In this document: positions 32,701-45,500 of the stretch, piece after piece
How positions within the stretch are numbered: the first letter of the stretch is position 1
Layout of the letters: every line of letters starts with the position of its first letter
Source of the DNA: Progne subis subis
Taxonomy: Eukaryota > Chordata > Aves > Passeriformes > Hirundinidae
Length of the DNA stretch: 64,000 bases
Assembly: GCA_022316685.1 (NCBI GenBank)
Contig: JAKJHU010000062.1
Span: forward strand, 2,875,501-2,939,500
Direction of reading: 5' to 3'
Translations under genes and position numbers: made by a program
Notes under the pieces: generated by a model
The model's input: only the letters and a program-made list of their open reading frames with translations
What the model was told of the DNA's origin: nothing
The model's database searches: none

Positions 32701-34912
32701 GAGAGGAGATGGGAGTCCCTTGTTTCTCACGGGGTTTGAAAATGCTACGTCCTCGACTTTGGCAAGGCGCGGTTTGCAAAGCAGCAGGGAAGGCAAACAG
32801 GGACAGGTCCGCTCAGCCCAGGCACACAAGGGCTGCTGTTGGTGTGATGGGTCACGTGTGGGCACAGTGATGGCACAGCACACTCCCCTCTGTGTGGAAA
32901 TAGCATAAAGCTGTGCCTGTGCGAGTGTTGGCATGACAGGCTGGGCTACTACAGAGCAAAAACAGAAGTCAGGAATTAATTATGCGCTCCTCTCTCCATC
33001 CCCAGAACTGCTCCCGTGTTCTGCTTTGTCCTGCCTGTCACAACTAACACAAGCACAGCAGATTTTGTTCAGTTGGCCTCTTTGGCCAAGCTGAAAAATA
33101 TCTCGATGATATTTCTGGATATTTCTGGAGTCAGATACAACTCCTTTCATTCCATTTTAGCTCATTACTCTTCATCGCCATTCCAGGGGATGCCATAAAT
33201 CCCTCTGGTTCCTCTTCCTCGTCCCTGCATCACTCAAATACGAGTGGGTAGTTCTGTTCCTCGGCAGCAGAGGAGTTTGAGCGCTTCTGGAGGCCAGTGG
33301 ATTTGCAGCCCCCCGCGTGACCCCTGCACATGTGGATCTCCTGCACACAAACCCGCAGCGGTTGATGTCATCCGCGCATGAGCCTCGGGAAGCGGGCTGC
33401 TGAATGGGTGCCAGGGTACCACACAGTTCATAAATATGTAAAAGCAACGGGCCCTATCCCAACAAGCTCAGATTCAGAAACGTTTAGCAGATGTTCTGGC
33501 TGTGGGGGAGGAAAACAGGAGATGAATAACTACAATACTGCAAGAGCAAATACTTTGTTGATGAAACGGCGCAAAAATTAGAATGACAAACACGACCTTG
33601 CCAGGACTTTGACCTATCCATAAAACAACACCAACATGTTTTATTAATAGTAGTTCCACATTCTCAAGATCAATAAAGTGACTTCATTGATTTACTTTTC
33701 CCTTTTTATTAATACTTCTCTAAACAGTGATGCATTTGGATTGAACATAGTCTTTTTTATAACTTGTCAAAGAACAGTTCCAGTAGTTCTAATAAAGCAA
33801 TAATCAGGACAACACAGCTAAAGAGAACCTGTCCATGGTTAAGAGTTTGAGGGAAACTTCCAAATCAGTTTGAGGTTTGGGGCTGTCAGCTATTTACAGA
33901 AAACACCACAAGGGAGCTGCTCTGTACACTTCCTTAAAGGAGTAAAAAGCTGTTGTTTTAAAAGCAAGCATAGAAAACATAGCTCACGCTCTCCCTTAAT
34001 CCAAACTCCAAACAGTAAACATGCCTTTTAGACCTTTGATGCATGCTACGTGGAGTAAACCAATCTCAGCTTTCCAGGCAGCTCTTGTAGGGAACTTGTA
34101 TTGTCCAAATTAGATGAAGAAACAATGAAGGGTCTCAACAAAGACCTTGCAGGAGTTGCCATTACATTTCACCAAGGTGCATTTGAATCCATTCCCTTTG
34201 GTCCTTCTTGGGGACTGTCTGAGTACAAGGAAATGCTGTACTTGGATGATTTTTTGGTTGATGTATTAATTGTAGTACTTCATCTGGGTATGGTGTTCTT
34301 GCATATCTGTGTTTTCTTCCTTGATAAGCACTTGTCTTACTGCTTTGGATGATCTCACACCTCTTTGCACATTTGAACTAGACATGAAGTGAAACTCAGC
34401 TGGGCTGCTCTTCCCAGCCCTTAGCATAACGAACCATTTTGGGAGGGAGTTTCCTGCACTGTTGTAGCCTTTGGTTTGGGTCAACTCTACTTAAAACTTT
34501 ACAGTATAGTGAAGTGAAAGTTGTGTGTTTCTCATCAGTTTCTCATATGCCCACGGTCCTGAGTCATAGCAGCAAACCCAAAGCTGCAACTTCATATTTT
34601 GCTGCTTGGCAAAATCTGTGAGCAGTGAAATTGCCTGCAGTGTGTGTGCACAGACCCAGAGCCTCTCTTATTCTTAAAATAGTTCCAAATGCTAAAGTCT
34701 ATACTGAACACTCAGCAGATTTGCATGTAGCCCCAGAGAAACTTTCCTTATTACTTCCTATCAGAACACTTATTTTTTTCAGGATGAAGCGTTAGAAACT
34801 TTTATCTACATGATCAAAATTCACTGGCTCCGATGGGCCAACTTTTTATTTTCCTTTTTAGCTGCAGATTTTTTTTACCTACAGAAGTTTCTACTTAGTG
34901 AGCCAAGAGAGA

Positions 34913-34970
34913 GTTTTTTGTGGGTTTTTTTTTGGTTTTTTTTTTTTTTTTTTTTTTGTGGGTTTTTTTT
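34913..34970. repeat. Poly(T) tract with GTGGG interruptions
   Basis: Long T runs separated by G, including one T run of about 23 bases. This could be the reverse-strand tail of a retroposon, but no body is seen beside it. Confidence 0.85.
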
Positions 34971-36014
34971 CAAGTGAATTGGACTTGTATTTGTTTCCTT
35001 GCAACCAAACACCACCAGCATTTCATTTGAAACTCAGCTTCCAGCTCAGTACACAACATCAGTCCGGATTAGGGTGTGCATGTGTGTTCAGAGGTGGTGC
35101 AGGGGGTTGGACACATCATTTCATAAATATTACAGCTATTCAAATGCCTATGCAGTGAATAATCGCTTGCTTCAAGAGAGTGATGGGTGCCTGGTGACTT
35201 CTGCCTTGCATTTGAACCACAGATTTGAACACTTGTGTTCTTGCTTAGGAAGTCAGCGCTCCACAACAACTGGACAGAAAGCAAATTTTAAAACCTCTGT
35301 GGACTAGACTAGTCCTTCAGTTTCTTCTGAAAACAGTTCTTCTTTGGGAAGCTCTTAGCTGCTCATTTGTATACAGATTACTTTTACTTTTTTTTTAAAA
35401 ATGGGTTTAACTGTCCAAGTAAGTGTGAGCATGAGAAAACAAGACTATAACTCATCAAGATCCCAATTCAGCTGCTTACAGCAGATGGCAATTCAAATAC
35501 AGTGACTTTTAACAGAAACACAGGAGAAAAGAGTTCCTGTTAATGGAGAGCATCTCAGGGGCTCCAGTGGAAGTTTGGTTTCATGTTGTGGCCTTGACTT
35601 TTACGAATTGAAGCAAAAAAACAACAACAAAAAAATCCTCTGCCACTGTAAATGTCCCACTAAAATGTATAAAAGGAGGGATGATTGCACCAAGTACTCC
35701 TTCCATTCTGCATCGTTCTGGTAAGGTTGGGAATGCAGCTGGGAACATGCTGTGTGCTGTTCCTGCACAGAGAAATTCAGGAAGGACATGGGTTAAAGTG
35801 AGAGCCACCAAAGGGGAACACCGTGAATCCACAGAGCCTCACTCAAACTAAACTAGGAGGACAGGCAAGAAGAAATGGAGGTTTAGGTCTGGGGAATGTG
35901 ATAAATGACATGAGAAATCTTCATGCATCTAAAAGGCTGTTGCAGGAGTGAGAGGCGCAAATGGGGGTTTTTGGTCTCTGTGGGGTAGAATGAGAAGTAC
36001 ATGTAAATTATGGT

Positions 36015-36220
36015 AAAAGAGATCCAGGTTGACCATTAGGGGAAAGTTTCTAAAGGCAAAAAAAGAGTGAATCATGAGAAAAGCACATCTTTCCTGGATA
36101 GACACTGGTGTCTGCGCTGGGGAGGTCTTTAAGAAGTCAAACAGATGGGACAGGGATGCTTTCACAGGGCTGGAGTTAGATGATCTCTCAGTATCCCTTC
36201 CAGTGTTGTATTTTGGTGAT
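36015..36220 (+). mobile_element. Old CR1 LINE 3' end
   Basis: CCAGGTTGACCATTAGGGGA, GGAGGTCTTTAAGAAG, and GGAGTTAGATGATCTCTCAG followed by TATCCCTTCCAGTGTTGTA lie in the order of the CR1 3' terminal region. Divergence is high and the 8-bp tail repeats are lost, so it is an ancient insertion. It may begin further left, near 35,900. Confidence 0.65.
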
Positions 36221-38349
36221 CACCTCCTCGTTTGAAAATCCACTTGCTGTGTTTTTACTTCCTATTTCCAGATGTGGGGCTCTGCTCTGGGGTAGTACAC
36301 GTCCAGTGGAATTTGGTGCTCTTGGTTTAAAGAGATTACAGATTCCCACAGGAGCATGCACCTGGCAAGTCCTGAACCTTGGAAGGTTGTCAAAATAGAA
36401 TTTAAGATTCCTTGGCTATTTTCACTGTGAAAACAGCTTTGATTTCATAGAGATACCAAAAAACTTTCTTGAATTTTCTCCTGTAACTTGCCTCCCTTGT
36501 TATACTCCTTATCTGACTGGGAGCAACACTTGGCCCTTACGAGCCTTCGATAGTTTCTCTTGGACTACATAAAAAAGCCAGGCCTTAATTTTCTACACAG
36601 ACTTTTGAAAATGGGACACTGTGCTATGCTCTGACTTAATTTTGAGTGGTAGCAGGTAATCTCCTTTAGAATGCTCTGGGACCGCAATATTTTTCCCTGG
36701 GCTGGTTTGGAACTGCTTCCTCAAGGGCTGCTCTGCTCACTAGCGGTCACTTCTGGAGCGCCAACACCCAGTTTTACAGTGCCTGCAGGCACGAATTCAC
36801 GGGGAATCAATCACTGCCTGCCTGGGGCGAGGTGACTGTTCAGTCAACCTCGTTTCCCAGTGCAAACCAGCCGTTCTGTAAAACCCTCGGGGGAGATAAC
36901 GGTGCTTGGGCTTGCCTTGCACATCACCAGCCTGGAACATCAGGCTTCTAAGTAAGGGTTAGAAGCAGGGTTTCTATGCAGGGTTTCAGCTGTCTTAGCT
37001 GGTTTCTGTATTGCAAAATAGCCCATTTTGTACCGATGCTGCTGTTTCTGTGAGTGTGCTTTATTAGCCTAAAGCTCTGTCCAGTACTGCCTGCCACCCT
37101 GCTCCCACTCTGCGCGCCACGTGCACGCGGTGACAAGGGACACGCAGAGCCAGTGGGGCCCTTTGTTTGTGCTTCAGTTCTACTCCTTTAAACCCTTCCT
37201 CTTACGGAGCATTGTGCAAACTTCTCTGGGAATCCAGCGGCATAATGATGCAAATAACCCTGTCATATGACTGCGCCTCTCTGGTGCTGGATTCCAAAAT
37301 ATCGAGCCAAGACATACAAGTCTGGCTGTGGATGCCACAGGCAGCCTCATGCTAGAGTGCAGATGGTTCTTCAGTTCCCTAATGGGAATTGTTTGGGTCC
37401 TTATTAGCACTTTGCAAAGATTACTGTTTGACTTGCCAGCTCTCCTCCTGACTGTTCAGAGTGCTCAGCCAGTAATCGCTGCAAACACTGTGCGAGTCGG
37501 GCCCCGGAGGAGCATTTTGAAACATCCCCTGCACCACTGTATGTAAACCCCCTCTTCCATCTGCTTTTCTTTTTCGATATTTAACACACCGCCAACCTGC
37601 GTCTTTGGAGGGGAGGACACCTGTGAATATTGGTTTTGAACAGATAATGGAACCTGCTGCCTCCTCTGCAAAGAGCTGCTCTGGCAGTGACCTTCAGGGA
37701 CTTCCAAGGGGGAATATTCCCTGTCTGGAGCTCTTGCCACCCTTTGCTGCTTGTATGGGCATGACCTTGTGCATCTGCTCAGGCAAGGACAGGTGTCCTT
37801 GCCAGGTTTTCCAACACCTAAGCTGAATCAGCAGGCTGAGGCTCTCCAGCGATTGCAACCAGTAGCGCTAATTTCTGTGCTCATGGAAACTCCATCAGTA
37901 AACAGGGTGGGTTGAGCCAAGTTTAGATCAGCTAAAGGCTTTCCTCCATCTGTTCTCAGACATGGATATGGATATAGATAGTGAATTGGGACTTGTGCAC
38001 TTCTGGCTGATATTTGTCATACCCTGCTGTAGTGAGAATTTGCTCAGCCATGTCATTAACTCATTTTATGCATCTCTTATGAATGATACCTGCTCGGGGT
38101 TTTACCCTGTGTTATCACAATACCTGACTACTTTCCCTGCCAAGATCTCTAAGATGCTATGGAGATCAAAACTTCTCTTAGGACAGGGTTGAGAGGCTGT
38201 GGCTTTGATAGGACATTTCTGGGTTCCTCTCTGTGCTTTCTTGAAGGGCTGGCTCATTTCCCTGTCCAGCCAGTACCTACACTCGGTGTAACCTGAGGGA
38301 TTAGTCAATATTTGGGACTCCCAAGCTGATTAGCAGGAGACAAGGATGA

Positions 38350-39560
38350 TGGCAGCAGCATCCACCTGCTGCAACGCTGCTCATCTTCCCGAGCGCAGGG
38401 GCAAGGAGCGCCCCGGGATCCAAACGGGACGAGCTGCTGTGACCGCCGCCGCGAGCTTCTCCCCAGCCACCCCCGACCCAAAAACGTCTCCGGGCTTTTC
38501 TCACGGCGACTTTAACAGCGTCTCTGCGGCCGCTTTTAGCTCTGATTTATTTGCCGCCTTCCTCCCGCCGGTTCCTCCGGTGCCATCGCTCGGCTCCATC
38601 GGCGGGGCACGGGGCGCGCTCCCGGCGCACAGAGCGCGCTCCCGGCGCACGCCCCCCTCGCCCGGGGGGCGCTTTAAACGGTCGCGGTCTCGCCCCGCCC
38701 CTTTTTTTGATCTCCGCCAATCCCAGCCCGGCCTGTTGCGATTCGAGCGGCGGGAGCGTACCACTGCCACATGGGGCGGGGGGGAAGCGGCAGCGTTCGG
38801 GGGCCGCGGGAGAGAACCGCCTGGGGGATGGCCCCCGTTCTCCGCCGCGCTTGTTGCTTTCCGTTTACCTTCGCTCTCCTCCCCTTGCCTCCCCTCTCCG
38901 CCGCGTGCCCAGCGGCTGTGGAGCCGCCGCTTCCCGCCGCCCCTCCCCTTTCCCCGGTGCGCCGCCCGCGGTCCGGGCGGGGCGTGGGCTCTGCCCGCGC
39001 GGTGGGCGGTGGGCGGGGGCAGCGGCAGCGCGAGCTGCCAAGGTGCGCGCGCGCCGCCGCCGCCGCCTCACCCGCCCCTCCCGCGGCGGGCAGGGACGGG
39101 CCGGTCCCGCTCCAGCCCCAGCCCCGCTCCGCCGCCCCCGAGCAGCGGCATGAAGCGAAGGCAAGTGCCCGCGGCGGGGCGGGAGGGCTGCGGGGCGGCA
39201 GGTGGGGCGGGGGCGGAGGATGAGGAGGAGGATCCCCCCTCGTGCCGCGGCCCCGGCGCGCGGAGCGGGGTCTGCGCGCCGTGAGGGGAGCGGCGGCGGC
39301 TGGCGCAGGGCTGTGGGCACCGCCGCCGCTCCGTGCCGGCTCCGTCGCCCGGTTACACGGCTCGGCGGCGGGCTGGAACGGGGCGGACCCCGGGCCGGAG
39401 CGGGTGGCCGAGCCCGAGGGCACCGCGCGGTGCCGGGGCGGGCAGAAGGTGCGCTGCCGGCGGGCGCCGCTGCCGCCGCGGCTCGGCCTCATCGCCCGGA
39501 GCGCCGTGCGGGTGCCTCTTCGCCCGCCAACCGCGGCCGCCGCGGGGTCACGGAGTGCTG
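38350..39560 (+). promoter_or_regulatory. Large CpG island, presumed MICAL3 promoter and first exon
   Basis: About 1.2 kb of very GC- and CpG-rich DNA. Visible elements are a CCAAT box at 38717-38721 and GGGCGG Sp1-type sites near 38,774 and 39,005-39,015. There is no TATA box in register with them. MICAL3 (a flavin monooxygenase that oxidises actin) lies divergently beside PEX26 in human, which is why I assign this island to it. Many long frames cross the island in all directions because stops are rare at this GC content. Exon 1 is probably non-coding. Its donor is uncertain: AAG/GCAAGT at 39160/39161 or GCAG/GTGGGG near 39,201 are options. Confidence 0.6.
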
Positions 39561-42500
39561 CCGGTGCTTCCGTCACACGGAGCTTACGGCACAGACCGCC
39601 CGCAGGTCGCACAGGCTGCTGCTTGTCTTGCCTTCAGCGGTTTTATTGTCGTTCTAGATAAACTCAGTGCCAGGGATGGTTATACTTGTGCCTCTGTTTC
39701 TTTATTTATTGTGTTATGGCTCGTTCTTAATCTCGGCGGGCTGTTGTCCCAAGATGTGTGTAAGTGCTTAACAAGGGTTGATGCTTCTGAGCCTAGGTTT
39801 TCCTGTACAATAACAAAAACCAGTGGCTTCATTCCGTATTCTGAACAAGTCCTCTCTTACCTCATTCAGTGATCCATTTAAGGTTAGTGCTCTGGAGCAC
39901 CTGGAAAGGTTCTCTCCATCTCGACAAAAGTTACTGCTAAGTCTGACGCGACAGAAAAAAAAAATGCTGCTTCCTTTGTTGGTCTTGTTGTGGCTGCTTT
40001 GAAAGTTGAACACAATGAAGAATTTATGGGAAGTCTTTGAGTGTTAGACTCAAAATTGGCGTTCTTGGTTATTCTGCACTTTAAATGAACTTGATCTGTG
40101 CTAGTGCAGTGGACTTAGCTGAGCAAATAAATGTGGACAAGCTGGATATACAGAAACTGATTGTCCATTAGGCTCCTTTTAGCTAGAAACTTTGAAAGAT
40201 ACAAGGTAGCTGAGCTTTGAAAAATGCAACAGACAAGGTTTTCTTTGTATAACTTCCGCGCTTGCTTGAAATATACTGCTCTTGCCAATAGTTATGCGAA
40301 TATTTCTTTCTGTATTTTTTCTAACTTACATATTCTATTTATTTCTCACTGTCACATTTTCATTACTTGTGTTTGGGTTGGTTGCACTGCAGGGATATGT
40401 TCAGTAAAAATAACTCACTGCATGGGAATTAAGCTCTTCAATCATGGGAATATTTATGCTGGCCTGAGAGTCTGTGAAGGTTCACTGGTACAAAACTAGA
40501 TTTAGAGTTAGACTGAAGTTGGCAGTGCCCCTTTAAACCTGCCAAAAGTCCACTGCACTTTCATCTGCAGCTGCAAAAGTCACACTACACTGAAGGAAAC
40601 AGATATGTTTGTATTTAGCTTGCTAAAATACTTGTATCTAAGTAGATGGCTTAACCAGGTATGCTGGACTTGTATTCGTTCATGTCTTAAATTGCAGTTG
40701 GAAGGCACACCTTACAGCCAAATGGTGGTGTTGGTAATCCTGTAATTATTAAATAATTGGATGGGGAACTCCTCTTCAATGTTACAAGACAACCATAAAT
40801 CTTTTTCTTTTACCAGTTATTTCTAGGTATTTGTGCAGAAGAAATAATAGTAGTCATAATGATAGTTATGCTGCTGCTCAATTACGTGTATCTCAGTTTC
40901 AATATTCAATAAATTTGAATACAAATCCTGTTTCTGAGTATCCTGTGTATTGAGAGAGGCTCTGTAAATAGGCTGTAACCATATATTCCTGGTCTAAGCC
41001 TAAACACAGCTGGTTGAGGTCAGGATGACATTTTATTCTAAGCTTTCTTGCCTCTCTGGGTTTCAAATATCCTGCAAACATGCCCCACATGAGAAATCTC
41101 AGTTACTTTGCAGGTGCAGGTCCCTTGATAAAGGCTCCAGCACTGTTACTTTGCCACGAGTGAACCTGAATTCCTGTTGTTCCCACGGTAACGCAGGGCT
41201 GATGACCCTTCTTGGAGAAAGCTGCGGCAGAACCGTCCTTACTTGGATGTGTTCCTCTTTTCCTGCAGGATTTCAAGATGACTTCTCATCGCTCAGACAA
41301 CCCATGAATGGATTAGGGTTTGGTTTTTTCTCCTTTGCAAACACAGGGGGGGCTGCCCTGCCGGTGCTCTAATCTTAGAGCAGTACTCAGGGTAGCTCCA
41401 GGTGAAAGGAGAACTCTCCGTGCTGCTGCTGTCTGTCCTTGGCACAGGCAGGAAACTTCCACACTGCCCACGAGAGCATCAGCAGAGCCTGTACATGCTG
41501 TTACAGCCTGATGTTTTAGGAATCTTTTCTCTGCCCGTTGATCTATGTCTTAACAACCTGGAGTAAGAAGAAAGCCCATCAGCGTCGTGTAGCTGTGGCT
41601 CACCTGCCGTGTGCAGGGTCATCACACAGGGGCAAAGCACACACCTGTCCCGGGGGCTGCTCCCACACGTGTGTGTTGTCAAAAAGAGGTGCAAAGTGCA
41701 GCTTTCCCGGGTACTGTGCTGCTGAGGTACTCCTGGTGTGGATGTGATTCCCTGAGAGGTTTCCTAGGAGTGCTTTTAGTACAGCAGATCCCAAAAATAA
41801 TCTTATATTTCATCCAAAAAGGGGAGGAGGGAACCATTCCTGCTGGTCAGTGCAACGTGAGTTCCCCTGGGGATCTGTGTTTGCTCTAGGGTGTTCAGGT
41901 CTCCCAGCAGCGCTGGATGCTGCTCATAATTAGAGAGGTGGAAATAAAATAGCAGCGATACCGAGCTGGGGTTCATGGTGCTGTTTGGAAATGATGTGAT
42001 AAGATACAAGAGGCAGGCACTGTTTGTTTACTAGGAGGGAGCCCAAAACCGTTGAGATACAGCAAGAGGTAGAGCTAGCATAGGAACATCAACCCCACCA
42101 CCCTTTTCCTTCCTTTTTCTCCTCCTCCCTCCCCCAGCTGAATGTCATCTCACGTTGTAATTGCACAGGAGAGAGGGAGAAAGGGAAAAGGGCATCCAGG
42201 AACATAGAAACTCCAAGGAATGAGATCTGCTCTAGACAGTGTTTGTGAATGGTGTGAAAACATTGGGATTTCAGCTGAGTGTTTGGGGCACACAGTGAGT
42301 TCAATTTCAATGAATTATTTCTTGTCTGTCCCTGTGGATTCGTTCTAATGTTGAGGTAGTTGGAATATGTATAATGAGTTGATAAGGCTCTAACAGCATT
42401 TGGTTTCTTTGTGTTAACAGTACGCAGACATGGCTCTTCTCATTCTGCTTGTGTTGTATCTTGGTTTGAAGAGGCACTGTGATACTCTTGTGTGTGAAGT

Positions 42501-42572
42501 GCCCAGATATGGGAAACAATTAAGGTAGAGGAGGTTGCTCACCTCTGTGGGCACCCTATCTTCTCATACCTC

Positions 42573-42588
42573 TTTTTTTTTTTTTTTT
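42573..42588. repeat. Poly(T) run
   Basis: Sixteen consecutive T. A second run lies at 42675-42688, followed by AG, so it resembles a splice acceptor, but no exon could be supported after it. Confidence 0.8.
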
Positions 42589-45500
42589 CTCTCCTTTGAA
42601 AGTTCAATCAAGCAGCAATCATTTGCCTTGGTAGCAAGATGAAACTGAAGAATGTTTTTCTTTCTTTGTTTTTCTTTTTTTTTTTTTTAGATATTGAAAT
42701 TTACTCCATTCAAAAGTATTCAGTAAGACTAGGAAAGGAAATGCAAGTTCTTGCTTTTCCTAGACAGCAGTAAATTAACAATAGAATTATTTCAGCTTCA
42801 GGAAAGAGGAATGTATTCCATCCCACACTTCCTGAGGGAGTTCATAACTTTTCTGCTGAAGGTGGGCAGCAGCAGCAGCATAGTTTTTTTTGCTGAAGAC
42901 AAAAACTTGATTGCTCTGATAGAGATCAACTGTTGCAGTAGACAACATGAGAAACTGCCTTTCATTTTCGAGAAGGGACACTGAAGAAAGTTATGGAAAT
43001 TGTGAAGAAAGCCTTTTTACTACATTCCTGTCTCTCTCAGCCTATCATCTCTTTCTTCCCAGATCTTTATCCTTGTTACATGTTAACCTTTTTCATTCTT
43101 TCTCCACAGAGTCTTTGAGATAGGATCTTTTCTGTCTAGCCACATGGTTAAAACTAGTCTAGGTTGGACTTGCTTTGTCTGAGTTTCTTCTCAATATTCA
43201 AGTGTTCAAAACAATGACCATTTTTACTGAAAGTCACTGATATGTGGGGTTACACAGCTGCAGACATAAGCTAATTTTCTTGGCCCTTTTCTACTGTCAT
43301 CTGGAGTGAAATGCTGTGGAGCACTTGACATGTCATCCCACTTGGTAATGCTGCTTGATTTGAGGCATTCAGCAAAGCCTTGTGACTTTTCCTGGCTTTG
43401 TTGGTGCTGAAGGAGGAGTGGCAGGTGGATGCTTTTGAGCCATGATGAAGAAGAGTCCCATAGATATCTCTGCTGATGCCTCATCTTCTGCCTTCAGAGT
43501 TTGTAATGCTCTCACCTGCCATGAGCTGTCTGAACCAGAGCAGCTTGGCAGTGGAATCAATAGGCCTCTGCTTATGTGCCTTGAGTGGTTTCACCTTTTT
43601 GCTGTGTTCTCTTCTTTCCTGGGATCCACTTGTCCAGCAGTCATCTATCCCTTGAGGTGGAGTCTCTCTGTGCAAGAGATGTGTTTTCTTGTTCTGCTCC
43701 TATGTAGCTTATTGCATTTTGGAGTTCTGGTTTAGACTGATGATCTCAAATGTTATTGTAGGATACAAAATAAAGGTAAAATCTTACCATTTTCTGTGTT
43801 CCAGCTTCCATCCAGGAATATTTGTTTTGCCTTATGGGCCTTTTGCTGTGTTTTACTGCATTAGGAATCCAGTTGCACAGCTTAATTAAAATCTGGGAAA
43901 TAGCCTATTTACAGAATCAACTTCCTCTTTGGCCAGAAGAAAAATTGTTCTGTATTACTGCTCTCTGCCCTTCTGTTTGGAAATAATTCCTCTGAAAATG
44001 CACTGCTTTGAAGTGAGGCGAGGCTTGCTGGGGGCTGATGTGGTTGAGGGAAGAGGACATTGCATTGCATTGAAGGCTTCTAATAAATCTCTTTCAAGCT
44101 TTACTTTCTATCTTTTATTTTCATGTCTGTAAGATGCTTTGGAATGGACTTTGGGTGGTGCGTCTGATGAGGTCTTAGGTATAATCTTCTCATCTTCTAA
44201 GCAACTTTTGAACTGAAGTGACAATGGATAACATAACTTTTACAGTGACCTCCCTTTAGATTACCGAGATCTCTTTACTCTGAGTCTGTGGGGAAAGCTC
44301 TCACTGGAAGTGTAGGTGGAACAGCAGCATTTTTGTGGGATCATATCTCTGCCATACAAATAAAAGGGCTTGTTGCTCTGTGAGTCCTAGCTAATATTGC
44401 AATCTTTTTACGACCCTGGTGGAACTGCCCTGGTTGAACAGAATGGTTGGGAGCCCCTTTTTGCCCTCCTCTTGGTGTTTCTAAATATGTTGTGTAGACT
44501 TACACAACTGTTAAAAAGTCTTGTTGGGTTGGGTGTAAGGGTCAGTATGAACTCTGCTCTATTTTGTTAGATGCTGCAGCTTGTAGTGATTTGCACCATT
44601 TAACACTTACATGGTTTTCAGGGTTCATTAAAGAATTGAGTCTAAAGGCAAGCAGAAGGCAAATTTGCCTCTAACCCAGTTAAAGAGCACAAATCCAATT
44701 GATAATTTATCAGTGATACCCATGGGATAGGTTATTCTGGATCTTGAGTTGAGTAGTGTCCTCCAGCACTTCCAACATCATGGTTATGTGACTGAAGGAA
44801 TGGAGGGGAGGATGGTAGACTTTATCTCCTCTGTTCTGTGGTGATGTGCACAGAGATGAGGAATGGGAACAGGTGTTTGCCTGGGAGATTGGCTTTAAAC
44901 AGTCAAATCTAACAATGTTTCACTAGTTTGTTTTTTTTCATTGGGTTGCTTTGTTTTGTTTTGTGACAGACAGCGATTCCTTTAATAGCAGTCTGTGTAC
45001 ATGGTATATGGTACTCCATCTGGTATAAACAGAGTTCTGCTTCTGCTCCATTTGAGGAAGTCTAATATGGCTTTTCTGTGTGAGGAAGGGTGAACAGCTT
45101 TGGAGAATGCACCATGCTTTTGATGATTCACTCTGCTCCACGAAATCACTAATTCATTAATTAGGCAAGGATCCCATTCAGAACTCTCTAGAGCTGTGCC
45201 TCTTGCTGTGCTGATTGTAAAGGGAGGCTGCTTTGGAGTCTTTGTGTCTCGTTTCCCTGGGCAGCCTGAGAAAGCTGGTGCCTCTCTCCAGGTACTTCAG
45301 GTTTCTTCCAGATCTTGTGTCATTTGTCTTGCTGCTTATAAACAGGATCTAAACATACTCTAGACTTCCCAGGGATAGTAGTGCTCCTCACACTTTTTAG
45401 TAGCAATAGCCATGAGCCAGTAGGACCAAGGAATGAGTCCAGGCCATGCCTCGTGGGCTGGGTTAGCTGTGCAGTTTGCTGTGTTCTTTTCTTGGAGACG

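Larger units (their letters stand above)
18827..38345. other. Large intergenic region between PEX26 and the 38.4-kb CpG island
   Basis: About 19.5 kb with no exon that I can recognise on either strand. Short open frames occur at the density expected by chance. It contains the G+T block, simple repeats, an old CR1 copy and the AT-rich candidate regulatory elements listed separately. By synteny it is the region between the divergent PEX26 and MICAL3 promoters. Confidence 0.6.

Noticed and set aside
38346..39284. 312-codon plus-strand frame and a similar-length minus-strand frame in the CpG island
   Set aside because: Extreme GC content makes stops rare in all frames. The products are Pro/Arg/Ala/Gly-rich with no domain.
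41262..41300. Acceptor-like CTTTTCCTGCAG followed by an ATG
   Set aside because: No donor-bounded exon or MICAL-like reading frame follows. Isolated acceptor matches are common.
43442..43735. 97-codon plus-strand frame with a hydrophobic end
   Set aside because: No recognisable domain, promoter or splice context. The length is expected by chance in this much sequence.
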